Shown piece by piece: positions 18,470 through 28,755 of a DNA stretch of 64,000 nucleotides. How positions within the stretch are numbered: position 1 is the stretch's first letter; each line of letters opens with the position of its first letter. This DNA comes from Vibrio toranzoniae (lineage in GTDB: Bacteria > Pseudomonadota > Gammaproteobacteria > Enterobacterales > Vibrionaceae). The DNA lies in contig NZ_AP025514.1 of the NCBI RefSeq assembly GCF_024347655.1, positions 992,001-1,056,000 of the forward strand, written 5' to 3'. Below the pieces are notes generated by a model. It was not told the DNA's origin, ran no database searches, and saw only the letters and a program-made list of their open reading frames with translations. A program made the translations under genes and the position numbers.

Positions 18470-19942
18470 ATGAAAGTAAACAGGCACTTTAGCCTTCACT
18501 TTGTCTTCGGATTTCCTGCTGTGATCGCCTTAATGCTGCTTGGTTTAATAGGTAAGAACCATTTTGATACTGTAGGAAAGGAAATCGACAGCGAATTTCA
18601 CCGTATCGAAGAAGTGTTTAAACGAACGACTAAAATAGTCACTGCCTTAGATTACAGCTTTTCTAATTACTATAAATCCGGTAATCCTTTCTCCCTCGAC
18701 CATAACAAACAAGTGGTTGGTGGCCTTTGCCGTATTTGGCCTATTGACGTGTTACTGCTTGCTGATGGCAAAACTTCAGACATTCCCTCTATTGATATCA
18801 ACTATATGTTGGTTGGTGAGGAGTCTTTATGTTCTGAAAGCAGTGATAGTGACAGTTACATAAATGCCTCAAAAAAGATTACTTTGGCGCCTATTCTTTC
18901 ATTCTTATCCCAGATTGATGAATACCACAACGGCATTTACTTTATTGATGCACGTGGTTACGTTATTTCATCACCTGAAGATTTTGCTAAGGGGTTAAAC
19001 AAAGAATTGCTGTCGACAATCAAAAGTCGCCCTTATTGGCAGAAAACAGCTAACAACCCAGAGCATCTAACGCTATCTGGCCCTGTATACCGGTTTGACT
19101 CTCTTGACCGAATTATTAGTATGACAATGCCAGTATTCCACAAAGGAGCCCATCAAGGGATGTTATCGGTGGATATTGATGCTGATAAGTTACTTGCTAA
19201 CTCTAATGAACATCTAGTGGGCCGAATTGATATCATTGATATCACATTAGTCAATTCGACCGATAATGCCACTTTCTATCACGAGATCGCATTGGAAGGG
19301 GTTGCGTCTCATCAAGCGATTTACTATGAGTTTGACCTTGCTAAAGAGATCGAGCACTTTTTTGTTTATGAGAAAGACAGCCTTATTGTGGCTATTATCG
19401 TGTATATGTTTTCTGTAACGATTTTTTTCTACGTTAATTCCAATATGGAACGTATCTATTTTAAAGATCTTGCAGCCAAAGATCCTATGACTGGGTTATT
19501 GAATCGACGTGGCTTGGAAGTTTTTTGGAGTAGTGTAGAACATGACCAATTGTTTGCCTTAATAGTATTTGATATTGATGACTTCAAGTCGATTAATGAT
19601 ACCTATGGTCATGATAAAGGTGATGATGTGATTCGTTATATGTCGCGTCAGATTAGTAGTAGCATTCGAAATAGCGATGTAGCTGCAAGGTTTGGTGGGG
19701 AAGAATTCGTCGTTTATCTGGAAGGTGATGATCGAGCGGCCATGATAAGAACATTACAACGCGTTAAAAATGCAATTAGCGCGAACTCAACGGACATTAT
19801 CCCTGATGGTTTCACGATATCTGGTGGGGTTTGTATTGTTGAGGCTGAACACAACAACCTCAACTTTGACGAGATATTCAAATACGCGGATGAAAAGCTG
19901 TATGTGGCTAAGACGACGGGTAAAAACCGAATCGAGTTTTAG
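18470..19942 (+). CDS. Membrane diguanylate cyclase with extracytoplasmic Cache-like sensor
   Basis: 490 residues. The first membrane helix spans about residues 8-26 and a second about 302-324 (DSLIVAIIVYMFSVTIFFYV). Between them is a periplasmic domain of about 270 residues with dCache-like features: GIYFIDARGYVISSP, SRPYWQKT, LSGPVYRFDSLDRIISMTMP, and GMLSVDID. The C-terminal GGDEF domain (about 330-490) has DPMTGLLNRRG, the active-site motif GGEEF near residue 409, and an intact RxxD inhibitory site (RNSD) five residues upstream, so it should make c-di-GMP with product inhibition. Its gene position resembles that of CdgK in V. cholerae, an inference from gene order. Confidence 0.92.
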   Translation: MKVNRHFSLHFVFGFPAVIALMLLGLIGKNHFDTVGKEIDSEFHRIEEVFKRTTKIVTALDYSFSNYYKSGNPFSLDHNKQVVGGLCRIWPIDVLLLADGKTSDIPSIDINYMLVGEESLCSESSDSDSYINASKKITLAPILSFLSQIDEYHNGIYFIDARGYVISSPEDFAKGLNKELLSTIKSRPYWQKTANNPEHLTLSGPVYRFDSLDRIISMTMPVFHKGAHQGMLSVDIDADKLLANSNEHLVGRIDIIDITLVNSTDNATFYHEIALEGVASHQAIYYEFDLAKEIEHFFVYEKDSLIVAIIVYMFSVTIFFYVNSNMERIYFKDLAAKDPMTGLLNRRGLEVFWSSVEHDQLFALIVFDIDDFKSINDTYGHDKGDDVIRYMSRQISSSIRNSDVAARFGGEEFVVYLEGDDRAAMIRTLQRVKNAISANSTDIIPDGFTISGGVCIVEAEHNNLNFDEIFKYADEKLYVAKTTGKNRIEF

Positions 19943-20065
19943 CCATGTTATTGAATCGATGTTTTTGTCAGAAAGAGGGAAGCGCCACGTGTCTATCTAA
20001 ACGTTTTTGTCTAGGTAAATGCGGTTTTAATAAGTAAACACGCTTGTATCGGTAAGCGTAAATAG

Positions 20066-21022
20066 TTAGACAGGTTGGCGATGTGCTTCTTGATAACGCT
20101 GAAGGCGCTCTACAATGGGAGGCGCTTTCTTGAAAGTACGAATTTCTTTAAATAGTTCGTTCGCTTCAGGGTAACCTTTACTCAGGTAGACAAACCACTG
20201 CTTTACTCTATTGGGGTAGTACATGCCTTTATCCCCTTTAATTTGAAACTCTGAATAACGCAGTAAAAGTTCAATCACTCTATTCCACGGCATTTTCTGA
20301 TGGTCGTGCTTAACGACATTACCAAGGTTCGGAATATTGAAGGCGCCGCGGCAGACCATCAATGAATCCACTCCTGTTGCCTTAATGCAATCTTGGCCAT
20401 CTTGATAGTTCCAAATTTCCCCATTGGCAATCAACGGCAGAGACGTTTTCTCTCTTATTTGATTGATGTAGTCCCATTTGATTTCGCTGGCTTTATAGCC
20501 ACCAACTTTGGTTCGTGCATGTACGGTGAGTTCGTCAGCTTTTGCTTGTTCGATAGCGTCGACAATTTCAAAGCACTCTTCAGGGTGCTCCCAGCCTAAT
20601 CGAATTTTTGCGGAGACTGGAATGTGTGCAGGCACGGCTTCTCGGCAGGCTTTTACCACTTGATAGATGAGTTCTGGCTCTTTTAACAGTGAAGCTCCAC
20701 CATTACTTTTGTTTACCGCCTTTGCAGGGCAGCCAAAATTAATATCAATGCCTTTAGCGCCTAAACTCGCAGCTTGGAAGGCATTTTCGGCCATCCAATT
20801 TGGGTGTTGTCCAAGAAGTTGGAGATGGATAGGCACACCTGCCATAGTTTGAGAGCCTTGATGTAATTCAGGACAAATACGGTGGAAAACATGCGGAGGC
20901 AGAAGTTGATCAACTACGCGCACAAACTCTGTTACACAGAGGTCATAATCATTGATCTCTGTCAGAATTTCGCGCATTAGGTGATCTAGTACGCCCTCCA
21001 TAGGGCCAAGTATTACTCGCAT
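20066..21022 (-). CDS. dusC: tRNA-dihydrouridine(16) synthase DusC
   Basis: 318-residue FMN enzyme that reduces a uridine of tRNA. The N-terminus MRVILGPMEGVLDHLMREIL and GPMEGV FMN loop, the catalytic-cysteine motif INFGCPAKAVNKSNGGASLL, PVSAKIRLGW, VHARTKVGGY and PLIANGEIW are characteristic, and the C-terminal helical domain is shorter than in DusA or DusB, as for DusC. It is divergent from the SEC-C protein at 21226. Confidence 0.93.
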   Translation of the reverse strand: MRVILGPMEGVLDHLMREILTEINDYDLCVTEFVRVVDQLLPPHVFHRICPELHQGSQTMAGVPIHLQLLGQHPNWMAENAFQAASLGAKGIDINFGCPAKAVNKSNGGASLLKEPELIYQVVKACREAVPAHIPVSAKIRLGWEHPEECFEIVDAIEQAKADELTVHARTKVGGYKASEIKWDYINQIREKTSLPLIANGEIWNYQDGQDCIKATGVDSLMVCRGAFNIPNLGNVVKHDHQKMPWNRVIELLLRYSEFQIKGDKGMYYPNRVKQWFVYLSKGYPEANELFKEIRTFKKAPPIVERLQRYQEAHRQPV

Positions 21023-21225
21023 ATTGTTTGCTACCGAAACTGAGTGTACCGAAAATTTAAGAGGCGTGATTGTACGGTGTGCTTACAGGATTGTCACTAT
21101 GAGTGTGGTGTACCTACTACTATATCTTTGCCGGTTAGATGTGATGTCGGTTTCATCGGTTAGTAGCGACATTTTAGGAGCGATGGCGTTATAATACCGA
21201 AAATGCCCCAATATCCAGAGCTTTC

Positions 21226-21846
21226 ATGACATATCAATTATTAAGCCTACCTGAATCTATCTCAGACATTACGCCGCCGTTTATTGAAGGTGCAATCCTT
21301 GCGTCTAACCTAGCGACAAAGCCACTCGATCCTGAAGAATGGCTTGCTATTGTAGCGCCTGAAGCGGGCAAAGAGCTTGTAACATTAGTGACGGAACAGA
21401 TTAACCGCCAGCATAACCTGATTCAGCGTAGTGAATACTTACTGACTGACGTTTTGGCTGAAGGTGACTTCAATGAGCAGTTCGCAGATTTTGCGGAAGG
21501 TTTCATGATGGTTTGGCCAACAGTGGAAGAGCAGTGGCAGAGCGTGACGGTCGCGGATGGTACACTGCGCATGTTACAAGCGCTCCTAACAACCTTGATG
21601 TTAGCGATTGATGAAGAACAAACTCAGCAACAAATGGTCGCTGCAGGGCTTAAAAACCCACCATCGCTTACAGATTTAGTTGGTCAAGTCGATCTAATGA
21701 TTTCAGAAGTAGCTATGGCGGCTGATGAAGCTATGTTGGGTAATAAATCCCAGAGCGTGAATCCATTTAAAGGCATCGGTCGAAATGACCTTTGTCCTTG
21801 TGAGAGCGGCAAAAAGTTTAAACAATGTTGTGGTAAAAAGAGCTAA
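21226..21846 (+). CDS. YecA/UPF0149-like protein with C-terminal SEC-C zinc motif
   Basis: 206 residues. The bulk is a helical UPF0149-like domain (PPFIEGAILASNLATKPLDPEEWL, then a long helical region to about residue 180). The C-terminus GRNDLCPCESGKKFKQCCGK is a SEC-C zinc-binding motif (C-X-C-X8-CC), as at the end of SecA, where it contacts SecB and ribosomes. Function of the family is unknown; association with the ribosome or Sec pathway is only an inference. A convergent terminator separates it from dsbB. Confidence 0.88.
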   Translation: MTYQLLSLPESISDITPPFIEGAILASNLATKPLDPEEWLAIVAPEAGKELVTLVTEQINRQHNLIQRSEYLLTDVLAEGDFNEQFADFAEGFMMVWPTVEEQWQSVTVADGTLRMLQALLTTLMLAIDEEQTQQQMVAAGLKNPPSLTDLVGQVDLMISEVAMAADEAMLGNKSQSVNPFKGIGRNDLCPCESGKKFKQCCGKKS

Positions 21847-21912
21847 TCACAGTTTGTTGACGAAATTAGCTTGAGTAAGTAACACGCTTTAAGTAATAAA
21901 AAGTCTAAGCAT

Positions 21913-21940
21913 AAAAAAGTCGACCTTTGGGTCGACTTTA
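21913..21940. terminator. Bidirectional terminator between the SEC-C gene and dsbB
   Basis: Stem aaagtcgac/gtcgacttt (9 bp, extendable by a C-G pair). The long T-run is on the minus strand, so it chiefly ends dsbB. Confidence 0.85.
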
Positions 21941-21967
21941 TAGCTTCTGAACATGATGAGCTAAATG

Positions 21968-22492
21968 TTAGTCATTCTTTGATCTAACAAATTGAGAAAT
22001 GACAACAAAACCGAAAGCAACCAAGTTACCCGCAAAGACAATCACGAGCCATTGTGGCATTGAAAGTTCTAAGAACTGCCACACCACTTTACTGCAGTCT
22101 CCGTAAGCCTCAAACATCCACGGAGCCCATTGGTTTAAAGGTGCCCAGCTAGGGAAGGTCACGAATAAGTCACAGGTTGCGAAAGGAGACGGATTAAACT
22201 GATAGTCAACGTGCTCTAAAGCCAGTGTCAAACCTTTGTATGCGCCAAATCCCCAACCAGCTAGGCCCAACCAGCGCGATATTGGATTGTTCGGAGCAAT
22301 TGCACCAATGAGGGCTGCAACACCAATTGCGAGCATAGCAACGCGTTCATAGATACACATCACGCAAGGGCCAAGCATCATCACATGCTGGAAAAAAAGA
22401 GCGCACGCCTCAAAAAATACAATAAAAGCCAGCAATAAAAGCCAAGATAAACGTCCCTTAGAGAAGTCTTTGAGCATTATAAAAAAGTTCAC
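21968..22492 (-). CDS. dsbB: Disulfide bond formation protein DsbB
   Basis: 174-residue inner-membrane quinone reductase that reoxidises DsbA. Four helices are visible. The first periplasmic loop has the CVMC redox pair (GPCVMCIYERVAML) and the second has the pair CDLFVTFPSW...GDC; the PSPFATCD motif is intact. The chosen start is GTG at 22492, which has an agggt ribosome site about 8 bases upstream; the internal ATG at 22477 has none and would give 169 residues. It lies downstream of nhaB on the same strand but behind a strong terminator. Confidence 0.95.
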   Translation of the reverse strand: MNFFIMLKDFSKGRLSWLLLLAFIVFFEACALFFQHVMMLGPCVMCIYERVAMLAIGVAALIGAIAPNNPISRWLGLAGWGFGAYKGLTLALEHVDYQFNPSPFATCDLFVTFPSWAPLNQWAPWMFEAYGDCSKVVWQFLELSMPQWLVIVFAGNLVAFGFVVISQFVRSKND

Positions 22493-22516
22493 GAATTTAA
22501 CCCTGTCTATAAAATA

Positions 22517-22544
22517 AAAAAGCTCTGAATACTCAGAGCTTTTT
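22517..22544. terminator. Terminator of nhaB
   Basis: 12-bp stem aaaaagctctga/tcagagcttttt with a four-base loop between nhaB and dsbB, good on either strand. Confidence 0.88.
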
Positions 22545-22624
22545 ATCTTGGATAAGTTTCCTAATCAACGAATATTTTTGATTAGTTAGTTATACTTATT
22601 GTGGTTTGCGACACAGTGTTTAGC

Positions 22625-24217
22625 TTAATGACCACCAGAGATAACGGGTGCAACTACTTCACCTGCTCGATGAATGATCCAACCAGCATCGTAGAACCAT
22701 GCTGTCATCGGCTCTACCAAGAACACGATGCCTGCTAGGCCAACCAGTGCCAAAACGATTGTGTAAGGCAGTGCCATGATAACCATGCGCCCGTAAGATA
22801 GTCTAATTAACGGAGCCAGTGCTGATGTTAATAGGAACAAGAATGCTGCCTGACCGTTTGGCGTTGCAACCGAAGGTAGGTTAGTACCCGTGTTGATCGC
22901 CACTGCGAGTAGGTCGAATTGGTCACGAGTGATGATACCTTCAATAAGCGCTGTTTTCACTTCGTTAATGTAAACCGTACCTACGAATACGTTATCTGAA
23001 ACCATCGATAAGATACCGTTGGCCACATAGAATAGTGCGAGTTGAGCACCTTTATCTTCAACGTGAAGTACAGCATCAATTACAGGCTTAAATAATGATT
23101 GGTCGATGATTACTGCAACGATGCAGAAGAAAACAGCTAACAGAGCGGTGAATGGCAGTGCTTCCTCAAATGCTTTACCCATTGAGTGCTCTTCGATAAC
23201 GCCAGTAAATGCTGTTGCCAGAATGATAACTGAAAGGCCAATCAAACCCACTTCAGCAACGTGAAGCGCAAGGCCTACAATAAGCCAAACTGCGATTGCA
23301 CCTTGAACCCATAGTTTTGCTACGTCTTGTTTGGTACGATTTGCTCGTTCTTTATTGTCGAACTCGACCAAGATTTGGCGAACGTTATTTGGTAGTTTGG
23401 CTCCATAGCCAAACACTTTGAATTTCTCTACAAGTGCGCAAGTTAGAATACCGCAGATGAATACGGGCAGCGTGACTGGCAGCATACGGATGATAAACTC
23501 ACCAAACTCCCAACTCGCTTGCTTAGCTATCACTAAGTTCTGTGGTTCACCGACCATGGTCATGACACCACCTAGTGCCGTGCCCACGCCTGCATGCATG
23601 AGTAGTGAACGTAAGAAGGCCCGGTAGTTTTCTAAGTCATCACGAGTTAGCTCAGAGATCTCTTCATCATGAGTATGATCGTGTGCAGACGTTGAGCCTT
23701 TGCCTGATGCCACTTTGTGGTAGATAGAATAGAAGCCAACCGCAACACTGATCACAACGGCAATTACTGTTAGCGCATCTAGGAATGCCGATAAAAAAGC
23801 GGCAGCGATACAGAAAGCAACAGAAAGCAGAATTTTAGATTGGATACCGAGCAGTATCTTCGTGAAAATGAACAAAAGCAGTTCTTTCATGAAGTAGATG
23901 CCAGCAACCATGAATACCAACAAGAGTAATACAGGAAGGTTAGCTTGTAGCTCGTGGTAGACCATTTCAGGTTTGGTCATGCCTATGGCGACCGCTTGAA
24001 TCGCCAGTAAACCTCCTGGTTGAAGAGGATAGCATTTCAAAGCCATTGCTAAAGTGAAAATAAACTCAACCACTAATAGCCAGCCCGCAACAAATGGGTC
24101 AACTAGGAAAAAAACAAATGGATTGATGATTAAAAAGGAAATGATGGCAAGTTTATACCAATCAGGAGCTTTACCAAGGAAGTTCTTGATAAAAGCGTTT
24201 CCGAGAGACATCGGCAT
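22625..24217 (-). CDS. nhaB: Na+/H+ antiporter NhaB
   Basis: 530 residues, about 12 transmembrane helices, beginning [20 protein letters not shown] like known Vibrio NhaB. It expels Na+ in exchange for H+, important for marine life and alkaline tolerance. Conserved parts are [53 protein letters not shown] and [21 protein letters not shown]. The chosen start has aagagt about 7 bases upstream. It is divergent from fadR, as in E. coli. Confidence 0.96.
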   Translation of the reverse strand: MPMSLGNAFIKNFLGKAPDWYKLAIISFLIINPFVFFLVDPFVAGWLLVVEFIFTLAMALKCYPLQPGGLLAIQAVAIGMTKPEMVYHELQANLPVLLLLVFMVAGIYFMKELLLFIFTKILLGIQSKILLSVAFCIAAAFLSAFLDALTVIAVVISVAVGFYSIYHKVASGKGSTSAHDHTHDEEISELTRDDLENYRAFLRSLLMHAGVGTALGGVMTMVGEPQNLVIAKQASWEFGEFIIRMLPVTLPVFICGILTCALVEKFKVFGYGAKLPNNVRQILVEFDNKERANRTKQDVAKLWVQGAIAVWLIVGLALHVAEVGLIGLSVIILATAFTGVIEEHSMGKAFEEALPFTALLAVFFCIVAVIIDQSLFKPVIDAVLHVEDKGAQLALFYVANGILSMVSDNVFVGTVYINEVKTALIEGIITRDQFDLLAVAINTGTNLPSVATPNGQAAFLFLLTSALAPLIRLSYGRMVIMALPYTIVLALVGLAGIVFLVEPMTAWFYDAGWIIHRAGEVVAPVISGGH

Positions 24218-24857
24218 GTTAATACTCTTTTATGTTGATTATGAATAGACAAGCAATACAACATTTTGAAAATCGAGCTATAGAAATCATTAAAAACTAT
24301 AGCTAACAGTGACTTAGAAAAACTACATTCCATGTAACGTTCTGTGGTCTTGCCAAGTCACTCCCTTAGAAACTCAAGCACTGCTTATTTTTGAGCGAAA
24401 CTCTACTCTTAGATAACATTTAGTCAACAGGAAAAGTTCTGTAGTGCTAAAAATACCACTTTTTTGTTGAGAAACGCGATCAAAGTAGTGCGAGCATATC
24501 ACTTAAAATTTAATAAAAACCGACTAGAATCAATATTTAATCGAAATGATTGAAAATCACAGAATAAAGGCGGTTTATGTGTGATTTTTACAACTTAATA
24601 TTGCAATTTAATGGTTCTTAAATTATGACCAATGTCATTGATTTTAAAGAATTTTTGTTGTGTTAATGAATTGTTGGAATGGTTGTTTATAGTCACTTGC
24701 TTTCTAAAGCTTGGGTGCAAACGTGTGTTTATCTTTAGAGTTTTAACTCTATTGCTTGATATGAGTGAGTTAAGTTTTTGAGGGTGTTTCCGCTAGGTGT
24801 GACTAGTGGTATGATGAGTAAATTAGAACAGAATAATTTAATTGGATTGAAGTGTAG
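24218..24857. other. nhaB-fadR divergent intergenic region
   Basis: 640 bases, very AT-rich, no supportable ORF. It contains an 8-bp inverted repeat agctatag/ctatagct (24276-24283 and 24297-24304) close to nhaB and a degenerate FadR-like site at 24793-24807 close to fadR. The rest shows nothing recognisable; nhaB promoter elements are presumably within it. Confidence 0.5.
24793..24807. promoter_or_regulatory. Possible FadR autoregulatory site
   Basis: ctaggtgtgactagt resembles the FadR core TGGTnnGACCA with two mismatches (AGGTgtGACTA), about 50 bases upstream of the fadR ATG where a repressor would act. Weak on its own. Confidence 0.3.
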
Positions 24858-25697
24858 ATGGTCATTAAGGCGAAGAGCCCGGCAGGTTTTGCAGAAAAGT
24901 ATATCATTGAAAGTATTTGGAATGGCCGTTTTGCTCCTGGCTCTATCTTACCCGCTGAGCGTGAGCTTTCTGAACTGATTGGTGTAACACGCACCACGCT
25001 TCGTGAAGTGCTTCAGCGTCTTGCTCGTGATGGTTGGTTGACAATCCAACACGGCAAACCAACCAAAGTAAACCAGTTTATGGAGACTTCTGGTCTCCAT
25101 ATTCTCGATACGTTAATGACGTTGGATGTTGATAACGCAAGTAAAATGGTCGAAGACTTACTCGCTGCGCGTACCAATATCAGCCCAATCTTTATGCGTT
25201 ATGCATTCAAAGTAAACAAAGAAGCTTCAGAGCGTACTATTAGCAACGTGATTGAATCTTGTGAAGCGCTACTTGCGGCACCTACATGGGATGAGTTCTT
25301 AGAATCCTCACCATACGCCGACAAGATTAAGCAAGCAGTCAAAGAAGATTCAGAGAAAGATGAAGCGAAACGTCAGACGATCTTAATCGCGAAGACTTTC
25401 AACTTCTATGACTACATGCTTTTTCAACGTTTGGCGTTCCACTCCGGTAATCAAATTTATGGTTTGATTTTCAACGGAGTACGTAAATTCTATGACCGCA
25501 TTGGTAGTTACTACTTCTCCAACCCAGAAGCTCGACGTTTGGCGATAAACTTCTATAAAGAGTTATTCGTTATTTGTGAGAGTGGTCAACGAGAAAACTT
25601 GCCACTGGTGATCCGTAATTACGGCATCGCAAGCGCGCAGGTTTGGAATGAAATGAAAACAACGTTGCCAACTAACTTCACTGAAGACGATAGTTAA
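24858..25697 (+). CDS. fadR: Fatty acid metabolism regulator FadR (long Vibrio form)
   Basis: 279-residue GntR-family regulator, against 239 in E. coli. The N-terminal winged helix ([59 protein letters not shown]) is nearly identical to E. coli. The acyl-CoA-binding domain carries the extra roughly 40 residues typical of Vibrio (around residues 138-178, [20 protein letters not shown] to [11 protein letters not shown]). FadR represses beta-oxidation genes and activates unsaturated fatty acid synthesis; acyl-CoA releases it. The insertion in V. cholerae FadR makes a second ligand site. Divergent from nhaB. Confidence 0.97.
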   Translation: MVIKAKSPAGFAEKYIIESIWNGRFAPGSILPAERELSELIGVTRTTLREVLQRLARDGWLTIQHGKPTKVNQFMETSGLHILDTLMTLDVDNASKMVEDLLAARTNISPIFMRYAFKVNKEASERTISNVIESCEALLAAPTWDEFLESSPYADKIKQAVKEDSEKDEAKRQTILIAKTFNFYDYMLFQRLAFHSGNQIYGLIFNGVRKFYDRIGSYYFSNPEARRLAINFYKELFVICESGQRENLPLVIRNYGIASAQVWNEMKTTLPTNFTEDDS

Positions 25698-25756
25698 TCC
25701 GGTAAACGCTAATCTGATAAATTTTAGGTTGATTCGGTAAGTGACATAAAGAAAAC

Positions 25757-25796
25757 GAAAAAGCGGCGAGATAATTAAATTATCTCGCCGCTTTTG
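25757..25796. terminator. Bidirectional terminator between fadR and the DUF1456 gene
   Basis: Perfect 17-bp stem, 25759-25775 with 25779-25795 (aaaagcggcgagataat and its complement), loop of three bases. One of the longest perfect stems in the window. Confidence 0.9.
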
Positions 25797-25823
25797 TATT
25801 TCTGAAGAGCGGGTGTTAGTAAC

Positions 25824-26303
25824 TTAAGCTACAAACTCTTCTGAATCTGGGCGGTTCGTAAATTGGACGCCATTTAGAAAATCACAAAGTAGTTGGTCTT
25901 CACATATCTTGTAGTTTTTGTTTTCTGGTTTACGGAAGTACGCACCAATCTCGTGCTTGCTCAAGCTAATGCCGACGACTTCTAACACGTCTAGCACATC
26001 TTCTGCTTTCATGTTTAACGCAATACGTAGCTTCATGAAAATCATGTTGTTTGTCAGTGCTACCTCAGGTTTAGGCTGAGCACCTTCTTTTTTGCCACGC
26101 TTCAGGTTGATGAAACCATTCAGGAATACCGCTAGCTCTTTATCTTTCATTTTAGAGCATGACTTGTCGTTATCGTCTTTCAGCCAGTTAATCACTTGGT
26201 CATGAGCAACAGTCACATCAGCTTGCTCGATAGCTTTGATGATTTGTGCATTTTTAAGGTTTAGTGCGTGCTGAATACGACGCAAGATTTCATTGTTAGT
26301 CAC
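25824..26303 (-). CDS. yehS: DUF1456 family protein (YehS-like)
   Basis: 159 residues made of two related halves: NNEILRRIQHALNLKNAQII at the start and NNMIFMKLRIALNMKAEDVL from about residue 85, each followed by a similar segment ending FLNG (VFLNGFINLKRGKK and DFLNGVQFT). This internal duplication is the DUF1456 pattern seen in E. coli YehS. Function unknown; soluble, no signal peptide. It has its own ribosome site (agga) and lies between fadR and metG as a single gene. Confidence 0.88.
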   Translation of the reverse strand: MTNNEILRRIQHALNLKNAQIIKAIEQADVTVAHDQVINWLKDDNDKSCSKMKDKELAVFLNGFINLKRGKKEGAQPKPEVALTNNMIFMKLRIALNMKAEDVLDVLEVVGISLSKHEIGAYFRKPENKNYKICEDQLLCDFLNGVQFTNRPDSEEFVA

Positions 26304-26436
26304 TGAGGTGTCCTAAAAAGGTTTAGAGAGTAAAGTGGATTCAAACGGCGCATTGCCATTGATAAACCGTTTCATACTTTACTTAGCATAGTTGATGGCG
26401 ACTCTAACAGAGAACGCTTATTTTCGGTAGATATAA

Positions 26437-26489
26437 AAAATCCCCAATGCTGGTTAGCTCTTTCAAGCTAAAAGTACATTAGGGATTTT
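26437..26489 (-). terminator. Terminator of metG
   Basis: On the minus strand, aaaatccctaatg pairs with cattggggatttt (one G-U pair), with an internal ttagctt/aagctaa-type arm, then a T-run. Confidence 0.82.
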
Positions 26490-26523
26490 GCTATGAGTGT
26501 TTTTTATCTGACAGAAGTCAGAA

Positions 26524-28599
26524 TTACATTACACGCATACCAGGTTGAGCACCCTCGTGTGGCTCAAGGATCCATAGGTCGCTGCCGCCAGGGCCCGCCG
26601 CTAAGATCATGCCTTCAGACATGCCAAACTTCATCTTACGAGGTTTTAGGTTTGCTACCATTACGGTTAGCTTGCCTTCTAGCTCTTCAGGTTTGTAAGC
26701 TGACTTAATGCCAGAGAACACTTGGCGAGTTTCACCACCGATGTCCAATTGGAACTTCAGTAGTTTGTTCGCTTTCGGAACTTCTTCACAAGAGATGATA
26801 CGAGCAATACGCATATCGACTGCAGCAAAGGCATCGAACTCAATCTCGTCTGCGATTGGTTCTTTGTCTAGCTCAGTTTGGTTGGCTTGCTCTTTTTCAG
26901 CTTCTGCTTTTTCTTTCGCAGCTGCTTCTGCGGCTGCATCTTCTTTAGAAGACTCGATCATGGCTTCCACTTTCTTCGGATCAATGCGGCTAAATAGCGC
27001 TTTGAACTTAGTGATTTCGTGATCAGTTAGCGGCGCTGCAATACTTTCCCACGTTAGCTCTTCGTTTAGGAAAGCTTCGGTGCGAGCCGCAAGCTCAGGC
27101 ATCACTGGTTTCAGGTAAGCCATCAGCACGCGGAATAGGTTAATACCGACAGAAGAAACTTCTTGAAGCTCTTTCTCTTTGCCTTCTTCTTTTGCAAGAA
27201 CCCAAGGTGCTTTATCATCGATGTACTGGTTAGCTTTGTCTGCTAGTGCAGTAATTTCACGGATAGCGCGGCTGAACTCACGAGTTTCGTATAGCTCACC
27301 GATACGCTCAGCAGCAGCAACGAATTCATTGTAAAGTTCTGGTTCTGCAAATTCAGCAGAAAGCTTGCCTTCAAAACGCTTAGTGATGAAGCCAGCGTTA
27401 CGCGAAGCTAGGTTAACGATCTTGTTTACGACATCAGCGTTTACACGTTGAGTGAAGTCTTCAAGGTTAAGGTCTAAATCATCGATACGGCTGTTTAGCT
27501 TAGCAGCGTAGTAGTAACGTAGACACTCAGGGTCTAAGTGATTTAGGTACGTACTTGCTTTAATGAATGTGCCTTTAGATTTAGACATCTTAGCACCGTT
27601 AACCGTTACGTAGCCGTGCACAAATACGTTGTTTGGCTTACGGAAGCCCGCGCCGTCTAGCATTGCTGGCCAGAATAGGCTGTGGAAGTAAACGATGTCT
27701 TTACCGATGAAGTGGTAAAGTTCAGCTGTGCTGTCTTTCTTCCAGTATTCGTCGAAGTCTAGGTCATCGCGCTTGTCACAAAGGTTTTTGAATGAGCCCA
27801 TGTAACCGATAGGAGCATCTAGCCAAACGTAGAAGAATTTATCTTTCTCGCCTGGGATTTCAAAACCGAAGTAAGGTGAGTCGCGAGAGATGTCCCACTG
27901 TTGCAAGCCTGACTCAAACCATTCCTGCATTTTGTTTGCAGTTTCATTCTGTAGAGAGCCAGAACGAGTCCACTCTTTAAGCATGCTTTCGAACTGAGGT
28001 AGGTCGAAGAAGAAGTGCTCAGAGTCTTTCATTACTGGAGTTGCACCAGAAACCGCTGATTTAGGGTTAATCAGTTCAGTTGGGCTGTATGTCTCACCAC
28101 AGTTATCACAGTTATCACCATACTGGTCTTCTGACTTACACTTAGGGCAAGTACCTTTTACGAAGCGGTCTGGTAGGAACATCTCTTTCTCAGGATCGAA
28201 AAGCTGAGAAATAGTGCGGCTAGAAATAAAGCCGTTCTTTTTAAGTTCTAGGTAAATGTGAGAAGCCAGTTCACGGTTCTCTTCGCTGTGTGTGCTGTGG
28301 TAGTTATCAAAGCTAATATCGAAGCCTGCGAAGTCTTGTTGGTGCTCTTCACTTACTGCAGCGATCATCTCTTCTGGTGTAATACCCATCTGTTGTGCTT
28401 TAAGCATGATTGGTGTGCCGTGGGCATCGTCAGCACAGATGAAGTTTACAGTGTTGCCACGCAGGCGTTGGTAACGAACCCAAATGTCAGCTTGGATGTG
28501 CTCAAGCATGTGACCTAGGTGAATCGAACCGTTAGCGTACGGAAGGGCACAAGTAACCAGTAATTTCCTTGGATCAAGAGTTCTTGGATCGTTTGCCAT
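26524..28599 (-). CDS. metG: Methionyl-tRNA synthetase MetG
   Basis: 691-residue class I synthetase charging tRNA-Met. HIGH motif appears as HLGHMLE (about residue 22), the zinc knuckle as [18 protein letters not shown], the KMSKS loop as AKMSKSKGT (about residue 335), and the anticodon-binding helical domain follows. The C-terminal part (about 585-691) is the tRBD/EMAP dimerisation and tRNA-binding domain ([20 protein letters not shown]), joined by an Ala/Glu/Lys-rich linker. Start [20 protein letters not shown]. Divergent from mrp. Confidence 0.97.
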   Translation of the reverse strand: MANDPRTLDPRKLLVTCALPYANGSIHLGHMLEHIQADIWVRYQRLRGNTVNFICADDAHGTPIMLKAQQMGITPEEMIAAVSEEHQQDFAGFDISFDNYHSTHSEENRELASHIYLELKKNGFISSRTISQLFDPEKEMFLPDRFVKGTCPKCKSEDQYGDNCDNCGETYSPTELINPKSAVSGATPVMKDSEHFFFDLPQFESMLKEWTRSGSLQNETANKMQEWFESGLQQWDISRDSPYFGFEIPGEKDKFFYVWLDAPIGYMGSFKNLCDKRDDLDFDEYWKKDSTAELYHFIGKDIVYFHSLFWPAMLDGAGFRKPNNVFVHGYVTVNGAKMSKSKGTFIKASTYLNHLDPECLRYYYAAKLNSRIDDLDLNLEDFTQRVNADVVNKIVNLASRNAGFITKRFEGKLSAEFAEPELYNEFVAAAERIGELYETREFSRAIREITALADKANQYIDDKAPWVLAKEEGKEKELQEVSSVGINLFRVLMAYLKPVMPELAARTEAFLNEELTWESIAAPLTDHEITKFKALFSRIDPKKVEAMIESSKEDAAAEAAAKEKAEAEKEQANQTELDKEPIADEIEFDAFAAVDMRIARIISCEEVPKANKLLKFQLDIGGETRQVFSGIKSAYKPEELEGKLTVMVANLKPRKMKFGMSEGMILAAGPGGSDLWILEPHEGAQPGMRVM

Positions 28600-28755
28600 A
28601 CTTAATATTCGCTTTTATTGATAGGTATAAATTTGATGGGTAATACTACTTTATAACGTGTGTTACGCCAAGGAGTCAGATACAGGATTCCCTTAGTTTT
28701 TTAGGGGTTCAGTCTTTATCTCGTGGGTGATAGCATAAATAAAAAAGGAGCTCCA

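Noticed and set aside
22477..22479. ATG start of dsbB at 22477
   Set aside because: No ribosome site; GTG at 22492 has agggt at good spacing.
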